Shown here: positions 27,607 to 34,103 of the stretch, piece by piece
Layout: every line of letters starts with the position of its first letter
Position numbering within the stretch: the first letter of the stretch is position 1
NCBI GenBank assembly: GCA_002361335.1
Contig: DESS01000156.1
Location: 1-64,000 of the forward strand
Length of the DNA stretch: 64,000 nucleotides
Source of the DNA: Richelia sp. UBA3308
Lineage (GTDB): Bacteria; Cyanobacteriota; Cyanobacteriia; Cyanobacteriales; Nostocaceae
Direction of reading: 5' to 3'
The notes under the pieces: generated by a model
Database searches by the model: none
What the model was told of the DNA's origin: nothing
Seen by the model: only the letters and a program-made list of their open reading frames with translations
Translations under genes and position numbers: made by a program

Positions 27607-27687
27607 AATTTCTCCTTTTTTCAGGTATCTTTATGCCTTGATTGGCAAATTGCTGTTGAATCTTTGGAGGATTCTGCTGCTACCTTG

Positions 27688-27719
27688 AGATTAAAACAAA
27701 AGTTTGAGTAACTTGTGAG
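27688..27719 (-). promoter_or_regulatory. Island promoter 9: 11-bp direct repeat plus -10
   Basis: Minus strand: CTCACA (27719-27714), CTCAAA (27708-27703), 9 bases, TAATCT (27693-27688). It drives the hibernation factor. Confidence 0.75.
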
Positions 27720-27730
27720 GAAGTGGGGGA

Positions 27731-27762
27731 ATGGGCATTGGGTATTGGGCATTGGGCATGGG
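27731..27762. repeat. Heptamer short tandem repeat GGGCATT/GGGTATT
   Basis: About four tandem heptamers followed by GGGAAAATAAT and ACGACTT. The same repeat plus AAATAAATT tail is found at 55038 and 60065, so repeat and tail move as a unit. Confidence 0.75.
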
Positions 27763-27865
27763 AAAATAATATTAACGACTTATACCGATTCTGTATGAGG
27801 CTGCGCTAAATCACTAAATCATCTCTATCTTGAATTGCGATTTTTTTGCCAACAGCGAAGCAATC

Positions 27866-27897
27866 CTCACAAGTTCTTCATATTTTATATTTACTAT
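27866..27897 (+). promoter_or_regulatory. Island promoter 10, upstream of the first DUF4360-like gene
   Basis: CTCACA (27866-27871), TTCATA (27877-27882), 9 bases, TACTAT (27892-27897). A leader of about 280 bases follows. Confidence 0.72.
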
Positions 27898-27968
27898 AAA
27901 ATAAAAGCTCAAAATAGAGCGTAAAAAAGAGTTTACATAAGGAGGAAGTAAGATAAAGCCTATAAAGA

Positions 27969-28052
27969 ATGGCAATAGAGCAGAAAATAGGGTTAAGACT
28001 GCTACGCTCCAATGGTGAAAAGATTCTACATCAATCAAGAGACTGTGTGTAA
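27969..28052 (+). CDS. Putative 27-residue leader peptide, copy 1
   Basis: The short frame starts MAIEQKIGLRLLRSN and lies in the long leader of the first DUF4360-like gene. The second leader at 29148 encodes MVIEQKIGLKLLRSA, and several of the differences are synonymous third-position changes (ATA/ATT, GAG/GAA, CTG/CTA, CTA/TTA). GGAGG lies 23 bases upstream, which is too far for normal initiation, so translation is uncertain. Confidence 0.35.
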   Translation: MAIEQKIGLRLLRSNGEKILHQSRDCV

Positions 28053-28149
28053 AATATACTTGTTTTGAGCGTGCTGCGGGAAAAATATCTCCCGTAATGG
28101 ATGAAGAAAAATTTTTATTTACCTCATTCAATATCCCTTTTAATATCTA

Positions 28150-28175
28150 CCTCCTGCCTTGTGTTTACTAGGAGG
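28150..28175 (+). promoter_or_regulatory. Hairpin that masks the Shine-Dalgarno, copy 1
   Basis: CCTCCT (28150-28155) is complementary to AGGAGG (28170-28175), the ribosome binding site of the DUF4360-like gene. The pair closes a 14-base loop. Translation would be low unless the stem is opened. The same segment is identical in copy 2 at 29320-29345. Confidence 0.65.
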
Positions 28176-28180
28176 TTAGG

Positions 28181-28789
28181 ATGAAAACTAAAAATGGACG
28201 TAAAACATTAATCAATTTTGCTGGAGCTTTTCTTGCTACAGCCACAATCATAGCTGCTTCTGCTGCACCTGCTTTGGCAGCACCGAAAGTTAGAATACAA
28301 GGTGTTGGTTACGGTGGTACTGGTTGTCCTGGTGGATCTGCTAGCGCAATTGTTAGTCCCGATGGTCAAAAGTTAAGTATTCTATTTGATAAGTATACTG
28401 CCTTCGCAAATAGTAGAAGAGAAAGACGTAAAACCTGTAACTTAACAATTCCGATTAAGGTACCTTCAGGCTATCAAGTTTCTCTTTTCAATGCTGATTA
28501 TCGAGGTTATGTAGCTCCCCGCACAACTGGAAGACTCAGAGCCGAGTACTTCTTCGCTGGCGAACGCGGACCCGTGTTCAGTAGAAATATCCGTGGCGAA
28601 AAGGATTATACTGTTCGAGACAGGCTAATGACTTCAAGCTGGTCGCGCTGTGGTGACAGCCTGAATATGCGGATTAATAGCTCCATGACAGCTAATGGAA
28701 GAGGTATGGCTGCTGTTGACACATTGGATGTTTCACGCGGTCGTGGTGGTTTCATTTATCACATCAGATATCGCGGATGTAATAAATAA
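28181..28789 (+). CDS. DUF4360-like secreted protein, copy 1
   Basis: 202 residues with a signal peptide ending near PALAA. The mature part has IQGVGYGGTGCPGGSAS, SPDGQKLSILFDKY, CNLTIPIKVPSGYQVSLF and AEYFFAGERG, and four cysteines. This matches the DUF4360 layout of small secreted proteins found in fungi and bacteria, whose function is unknown. AGGAGG precedes the ATG but is masked by a hairpin. A closely similar copy follows 1170 bases later, with its leader. Confidence 0.82.
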   Translation: MKTKNGRKTLINFAGAFLATATIIAASAAPALAAPKVRIQGVGYGGTGCPGGSASAIVSPDGQKLSILFDKYTAFANSRRERRKTCNLTIPIKVPSGYQVSLFNADYRGYVAPRTTGRLRAEYFFAGERGPVFSRNIRGEKDYTVRDRLMTSSWSRCGDSLNMRINSSMTANGRGMAAVDTLDVSRGRGGFIYHIRYRGCNK

Positions 28790-28859
28790 TTAACTCCATG
28801 AAATCTTTCTTTAGAGTTTCCACATTTTGAACGCTGACACAAAATCAAGTGTTACGTAA

Positions 28860-28886
28860 GGGTGTTATCGAACTTCGGCAACACCC
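28860..28886. terminator. GGGTGTT/AACACCC hairpin after the first DUF4360-like gene
   Basis: A perfect 7-bp stem with a 13-base loop lies 70 bases past the stop. There is no strong T-run behind it, so it is a terminator candidate only. Confidence 0.5.
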
Positions 28887-28897
28887 TAAAATATTAT

Positions 28898-29022
28898 TAG
28901 GACTTACGCAACCGGCACATTTTCTCGTAGGGTGCTGTGACACTTTTATTATTTCCGAACGTAGTAATAACTTTTTATAGTGTCACGCACCAACCAGTAT
29001 TGTGACAATTGCGTAAGTCCTG
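28898..29022. mobile_element. 125-bp MITE derived from the insertion sequence family
   Basis: Ends AGGACTTACGCAAC and GCGTAAGTCCT match those of the insertion sequence at 9281, flanked by a 5-bp target duplication ATTAT (28893-28897 and 29023-29027). Inner segments GGTGCTGTGACACT and AGTGTCACGCACC pair, so the whole element folds back on itself. It separates the two DUF4360-like units and ends about 20 bases before island promoter 11. Confidence 0.9.
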
Positions 29023-29043
29023 ATTATTAATCACGAAGCTATC

Positions 29044-29075
29044 CTCACAAGTTCTTCATATTTTATATTTACTAT
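29044..29075 (+). promoter_or_regulatory. Island promoter 11, upstream of the second DUF4360-like gene
   Basis: CTCACA (29044-29049), TTCATA (29055-29060), 9 bases, TACTAT (29070-29075). It is identical to promoter 10 and was copied with the gene. Confidence 0.72.
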
Positions 29076-29147
29076 AAAATAAAAGCTCAAAATTGAGCGC
29101 AAAAAAGAGTTTACATAAGGAGGAAGTAAGATAACCGTCTATAAAGA

Positions 29148-29213
29148 ATGGTAATTGAACAGAAAATAGGGTTAAAACTATTACGCTCCGCTGATGAAAA
29201 GATTTTACCTTGA
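29148..29213 (+). CDS. Putative 21-residue leader peptide, copy 2
   Basis: MVIEQKIGLKLLRSADEKILP, shorter than copy 1 because of an earlier stop. The sequence similarity with copy 1 covers the first 19 codons and includes synonymous differences. Initiation signal is weak, as in copy 1. Confidence 0.33.
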   Translation: MVIEQKIGLKLLRSADEKILP

Positions 29214-29319
29214 TTAGAAATTGTGTAAAATATACAAGTTACGAGCGTGGTGCGGGTAAAACAAGTCCCGCAATGAATGAAAAAATAATTAGCTCATTCA
29301 ATATCCCTTTTAATATCTA

Positions 29320-29345
29320 CCTCCTGCCTTGTGTTTACTAGGAGG
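29320..29345 (+). promoter_or_regulatory. Hairpin that masks the Shine-Dalgarno, copy 2
   Basis: CCTCCT (29320-29325) pairs with AGGAGG (29340-29345). This segment is unchanged between the two copies, although the leaders differ elsewhere. Confidence 0.65.
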
Positions 29346-29350
29346 TTAGG

Positions 29351-29956
29351 ATGAAAACTAAAAATGGACGTAAAATATTAATCAATTTCGCTGGAGCTTT
29401 TTTAGCTACAGCCACAATCATAGCTGCTTCTGCTGCTTCTGCATCGACAGAACCAAAAGTTGAAATACAAGGTGCTGGTTACGGTGGTAGCGGTTGTCCT
29501 GCTGGATCTGCTAGTGCGATTGTTAGTCCCGATGGTCAAGAATTAAGCATAATATTTGACGAATATTCTGCCTTCGCAAATAGTAGAAGAGAAAGACGCA
29601 AAAGCTGCAACTTAACCATTCCGATTAAAGTACCCTCTGGCTATCAAGTTTCGCTTTTCGATGCCGATTATCGAGGCTATATAGCTCCTGACACAACTGG
29701 AAGACTCAGAGCAGAATACTTCTTTGCAGGTGAACGCGGACCTGTTTTCAGAAGAAGTCTCCGTGGTGAACAAGAATACAATGTTCAAGATAAATTAATG
29801 GCATCGAGCTGGTCGCGCTGTGGTGATAGCTTGAATATGCGTATTAATAGTTCAATGACTGCTACTGGAAGAGGAATGGCAAGTGTTGACTCCTTGGATC
29901 TTGCACGTCGTGGTGGTTTCATCTATCACATTAAATATCGTGCTTGTGACAAATGA
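29351..29956 (+). CDS. DUF4360-like secreted protein, copy 2
   Basis: 201 residues, highly similar to the protein at 28181 along its whole length, with the same signal peptide and cysteines. Differences are scattered and many are conservative (K/E, R/D exchanges), so the copy is a functional duplicate and not a fragment. It has its own copy of the island promoter and the structured leader. An unlinked MITE lies between the two units. Confidence 0.82.
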   Translation: MKTKNGRKILINFAGAFLATATIIAASAASASTEPKVEIQGAGYGGSGCPAGSASAIVSPDGQELSIIFDEYSAFANSRRERRKSCNLTIPIKVPSGYQVSLFDADYRGYIAPDTTGRLRAEYFFAGERGPVFRRSLRGEQEYNVQDKLMASSWSRCGDSLNMRINSSMTATGRGMASVDSLDLARRGGFIYHIKYRACDK

Positions 29957-30023
29957 TAGACTCGTTGACTTTATCATGGGTTCTTGTGTATTGAATACTG
30001 ACAACTAATGAAATGTCCTGTTA

Positions 30024-30052
30024 GCGGTGTCGCCAAGATTAGACGATACCGC
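30024..30052. terminator. GCGGTGTCG/CGATACCGC hairpin
   Basis: A stem with one mismatch and an 11-base loop, 67 bases past the second DUF4360-like gene. No clear T-run follows; it could terminate the unit. Confidence 0.45.
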
Positions 30053-30083
30053 CATATATTTAGATAATAAATAGTTTGAGAAT

Positions 30084-31460
30084 ATGCAGATTAAAAATCT
30101 TAACAAAAAATTGATTTCTTTTTGTTTAATATTACTGGCAACTTTAATCTTTTTTACTTCATTTGCTCATGCCAGCAATCAGGAATTAAACGTCTATTTC
30201 TTTTACAATCAAGCCTGCCCTCATTGTGTTAAACAAAAGCCTTTAATGGAATATATTGATAAAAATAATCAAGAAGTTAAAGTATATGCTTACGAGGTAA
30301 CTCAACATCCAGATATTTGGCAAGAATATTTAGAAAAATATCAAATTTCTAACGAAGCGGTTCCGAGAACATTTATCGGGGAGAAATCATTTATTGGCTA
30401 TAGTGAAGAAGATGGTAATTTAGAGTATAGCTCAGTTTTTAATGGTTATACTGGCTATAAAAATCAAATTATTCAAGCTATAGAATCCGAATTAGGTAAA
30501 AAAATAAATATTCCAGCACAGAAAAAAATTTCAATTAGTGCTTGGCAAATATTTTTTCTGCCTGGATTATACGCTGTTAGTTATTTATTGTTTAAAAATA
30601 AGTTGCAAGGCGAACAATCTAAAAGATATTGGTTTGGTGGATTAATCGCTACATTAATTATTAGCATATTTATTTTCATTAACTTGATTCCAGATACAGC
30701 AATTACCGAATTCTCTCAACAACTTCCTTTTCCCTTGTTCGTATCTATAATCGCGTTTGCAGATGGATTTAATCCTTGTGCTTTTACGGTTTTAATTATT
30801 CTGCTTTCATTACTGACTTATACGAAAAGCAAAAAGGATATGGCGATTGTTGGTTCAACGTTTATCACCACTTCGGCTGTAATTTACTTTGCTTTTATCA
30901 TGATTATGGTGTTGCTTGGTTCTATCTTTTTAGAAAGATATGGCAGCATATTCATGTTGATATTAGGAACTTTAATTACGATTGCTGGCATAATTAATAT
31001 AAAAGATTTCTTTTTCTTTAAAAAAGCTATATCTCTATCATTATCAGAATCGCAGCAACTAGAGATAACTAAAAGAGCTAGTAAGATAGTTAGAGATGTC
31101 CAAACTGTGGGACAAGATAAAAAGAAGTTTTTTGCGGCATTATTTGGAACAATTCTGCTAGCAATTGTTGTTAATGTTGTGGAATTGGGATGTACGGCTA
31201 TACTTCCAGTTGTTTACATGACTAGTTTAGTTAATTATTGTACTAACAATATTTGGTTGTGTTACGGATTTTGGACGGCGGTTTATGCTGCAATTTATAT
31301 AATTCCTTTGTTTGCTATTTTATTTAACTTTATTTATTCATTTAAATCAGCCAGACTTACCGAGATGCAGGGGAGAAATCTGAAACTTTTTGGAGGAATG
31401 TTTATGTTATTTTTCGGACTGATAATGATATTCAAACCAGAGGTTTTGATGTTTGGGTGA
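30084..31460 (+). CDS. Thioredoxin-like domain fused to a DsbD/CcdA-like membrane domain
   Basis: 458 residues. A signal-like helix (12-30) is followed by a thioredoxin/glutaredoxin-fold domain with CPHC (C45, C48) and VPRTFIG as the cis-proline region. About six to seven membrane helices follow, with DGFNPCAF and VVELGCTAILP, the paired cysteine motifs of CcdA/DsbD. The protein would pass reducing power from the cytoplasm through the membrane to the CPHC domain outside. The domain order, soluble first, differs from classical DsbD. Ribosome binding site is weak. Confidence 0.85.
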   Translation: MQIKNLNKKLISFCLILLATLIFFTSFAHASNQELNVYFFYNQACPHCVKQKPLMEYIDKNNQEVKVYAYEVTQHPDIWQEYLEKYQISNEAVPRTFIGEKSFIGYSEEDGNLEYSSVFNGYTGYKNQIIQAIESELGKKINIPAQKKISISAWQIFFLPGLYAVSYLLFKNKLQGEQSKRYWFGGLIATLIISIFIFINLIPDTAITEFSQQLPFPLFVSIIAFADGFNPCAFTVLIILLSLLTYTKSKKDMAIVGSTFITTSAVIYFAFIMIMVLLGSIFLERYGSIFMLILGTLITIAGIINIKDFFFFKKAISLSLSESQQLEITKRASKIVRDVQTVGQDKKKFFAALFGTILLAIVVNVVELGCTAILPVVYMTSLVNYCTNNIWLCYGFWTAVYAAIYIIPLFAILFNFIYSFKSARLTEMQGRNLKLFGGMFMLFFGLIMIFKPEVLMFG

Positions 31461-31532
31461 TTTGTTGAAAAACAAACTTCGTTATCTGAATAAAAAAGTA
31501 AGTTTTGAATCAATTCCTATTACCGATAAAAA

Positions 31533-33899
31533 TTATTCCTTCGTTTTCAACACAGCAATCAAATCCAAACTTTTCAGTTGACGACGAACTATCAAGCCGG
31601 AAATAATCGCAGTCACTAAAATTACAATAAACGCAAATGCATAGCTGGAATTACTAACAACCAAAGGAAGCCGATAAAGTTCTGATTGATAAGCACTTGA
31701 CATCACAGCACACAAACCAAACCCCAACATGAACCCTACTGGAATTGCAACTAAAGTAATTACGGCTTGTTCTCCCAACAAAATAAAAGCAATTTCATCT
31801 TGAGTAAATCCAATAATCCTCAGCGTTGCCAGTTCCCGACTGCGTTCGGAAAGAGCGATTCGGGCAGCATTATAAACGACTCCAAAAGCAATAATACTTG
31901 CAAATATCACTAATACAGTCGTAAAAATGCTCAAACTTTCAGCAATCGTTTCCTGAAATTTTTCGATTGCAGTTTTGCGGATAGAGACACCAGCGACAGC
32001 GGGGGTTTTTTTGAGTAAAGCATAGAGACGATTGATATAGCTCTCATCAACCATCAAATATGCTCCCGAAATACTTCCCCCTTCTTGCATTAATCGATTT
32101 AGCGCTCCAATTTCCATATATGCAGACATTCCCAGCAATTCGTCAACTTGTCCTACAACTTCTACCTTCCGAATTGGTCTAGCTGATTCTAATACTTCTA
32201 CAGTTAATAAATCGCCAACCTTTACACCTAATATTTTTGCTAACTGTGTTGTTAATACAACTCCATTTGATGGTAATGATACGGTATTAAAATTACTATT
32301 AACTAAACGTCTTAATTCGGCTTGAGGTGTAATTCCTGTCAAAGCGCTACGATAGGTGCGATGCTCAAAGCGTAGTCTAGCCGGTACGCTGCGGAATGGT
32401 TCGGCGTAAATAACACCGGGGAGATGTTCTACTTCATACTTTACCCGCGCCGGACGCGGTTCGTTGAATACAATAGTTACATCCTCGCGCTGCACGTTGC
32501 GAAACTGTATGTCAACCATGTACACCATGACATCGCTAAAATAACGACCGACAACTAAAATAGCAATGGCTAAGGCTATTCCTAAAGTAGAAAATAATGC
32601 TTGAAAAGGTTTGCGTTCGATATTACGTAAAATTATCCTAGTACCGGGAGAAAGTAACTTTTGCAACCCTAATTTTTCGACAACCGTAGCTTTGAATCGG
32701 ACTGGTGGTTCGGGACGCATGGCTTCGGCTGGTGGTAGTGAAACGGCTTGTTTTACTGAGTTAAAAGCACCAAATGCACCCGAACCACCGCTAATTAAAA
32801 TTGCTCCTAAAACTAAACCGAGGCTTGCTTTGTAGCGCAATACAGGAAAATTAAAAAAATTGGTGTAATAAGATGTCAAAGAAACACCAAACCACAAACC
32901 CAAAACCGTACCTAAAAAAGCACCGCAAAATACAATTAATAAGACAAATTTGAGATAGTGAAACCCAATACTGAGATTGTTATAACCAAAAGCCTTGATG
33001 ACTGCAATTTGTTCGCGCTGGGTGCCAACTAAACGAGAAAGCAGCATATGCAGCAAAAACGCCGCGATACCGAGAAAAATTGTCGGTACAAAGGTTGCAG
33101 TACCTTGAAGTGACTTAATTTCTTCCGACAAAAAACGGTTGGAAATTTGGTCATATCTACTGTATCCACCTAGTCCACCATACTGTTCCAAAAGTTTATC
33201 GAGTCGAAAAATAACCTCTTGAGGATTAGCTCTTGGCATTAAAGTTAATACTACATCGTTAAACGCTCCATCCATATTAAAAGCCGTTCCCAAAGCTTCC
33301 CTTCCCATCCACAAAACGCCGAAAAGTTGGTCATCGGGGAAAATATCCCCCGTACCGCGAATTGCATAAACGTATTCAGGGGAAAGCGCTATCCCGACAA
33401 TTTGTAATTCCTGCCACCGTGCGTTGATTACCGCACCAAGTTTATCCCCTAATTTCAGATTATTTGCTTTGGCAAAAGCTTCGCTGACCATAACCTCATC
33501 ATTTTTACCCGGTTCAATGTAGCGTCCTTGACGAATATATAAGTCATTCAGCATTGGCGAGATCCGTTCTGGAATCGAGACCAATCTCCCGGTAGCTGGT
33601 TCTGTAAGCCCTGGTACATCAAGGGTTACATCAACCACAACCCTTGTTTGTATTTGTGCAATCCCTGGAATATCTTCGATTTCTCTTGCGAGGTTTTCTG
33701 GTGCGCGTTTTAACTGAACAAAAACATCTGCAAAACGGTAGTTATTATAGTAAGTAGCTTGAGAAAGCTGTAAAGATTCATAAGCACTCAACATTGAAAC
33801 GAAACTAGCAATTCCGCAAGCGACAACCAAGACAATGGCTATGATTTGACCGCGCCAGTGTAAGATATCTCGTAATAGCTTTTTATTAAGTGCTTTCAT
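31533..33899 (-). CDS. FtsX/MacB-type ABC transporter permease
   Basis: 788 residues. An N-terminal membrane helix (17-40) is followed by a large extracytoplasmic domain, a three-helix FtsX unit (about 275-395), a middle helix near 430-455, a second periplasmic domain and a second FtsX unit (about 665-785). The VGTQREQIAVIKAFGYN and SERSRELATLRIIGFT motifs are the coupling helices. It needs a separate ATPase, which is probably the protein at 41138; an HlyD adaptor lies at 11454. AGGGGA precedes the ATG. Likely cargo is unknown. Confidence 0.87.
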   Translation of the reverse strand: MKALNKKLLRDILHWRGQIIAIVLVVACGIASFVSMLSAYESLQLSQATYYNNYRFADVFVQLKRAPENLAREIEDIPGIAQIQTRVVVDVTLDVPGLTEPATGRLVSIPERISPMLNDLYIRQGRYIEPGKNDEVMVSEAFAKANNLKLGDKLGAVINARWQELQIVGIALSPEYVYAIRGTGDIFPDDQLFGVLWMGREALGTAFNMDGAFNDVVLTLMPRANPQEVIFRLDKLLEQYGGLGGYSRYDQISNRFLSEEIKSLQGTATFVPTIFLGIAAFLLHMLLSRLVGTQREQIAVIKAFGYNNLSIGFHYLKFVLLIVFCGAFLGTVLGLWFGVSLTSYYTNFFNFPVLRYKASLGLVLGAILISGGSGAFGAFNSVKQAVSLPPAEAMRPEPPVRFKATVVEKLGLQKLLSPGTRIILRNIERKPFQALFSTLGIALAIAILVVGRYFSDVMVYMVDIQFRNVQREDVTIVFNEPRPARVKYEVEHLPGVIYAEPFRSVPARLRFEHRTYRSALTGITPQAELRRLVNSNFNTVSLPSNGVVLTTQLAKILGVKVGDLLTVEVLESARPIRKVEVVGQVDELLGMSAYMEIGALNRLMQEGGSISGAYLMVDESYINRLYALLKKTPAVAGVSIRKTAIEKFQETIAESLSIFTTVLVIFASIIAFGVVYNAARIALSERSRELATLRIIGFTQDEIAFILLGEQAVITLVAIPVGFMLGFGLCAVMSSAYQSELYRLPLVVSNSSYAFAFIVILVTAIISGLIVRRQLKSLDLIAVLKTKE

Positions 33900-34057
33900 T
33901 TAAGCGTTCCCCTGCATGATTAAAATTAGGAGGAGAATACGATTTTATTTTTCAGGCTCTCTTTTTCTAGATTAACTGCTTAAATAATAGTTTATTTTGG
34001 ATTTGTGTTTATTTTTAATACAAATTGTTTCAGTTATCGGTCTTTGCCTAAATCTTG

Positions 34058-34080
34058 GAGACGTTGCAATGCAACGTCTC
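34058..34080. repeat. Palindrome GAGACGTTGCAATGCAACGTCTC
   Basis: A perfect palindrome with CTACAT behind it, just downstream of the subtilase stop. It belongs to the dispersed GAGACGT family seen at four other places. Confidence 0.7.
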
Positions 34081-34103
34081 TACATATCAGCTTCTACTAA
34101 TTT

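Noticed and set aside
27814..28131. Minus-strand 105-residue membrane protein within the DUF4360 leader
   Set aside because: The second leader has a one-base insertion that destroys the frame, so it is not conserved between copies.
9281..29022. Repeats considered as a CRISPR array
   Set aside because: Units are dispersed and have terminal inverted ends and target duplications; there are no regular spacers or cas genes.
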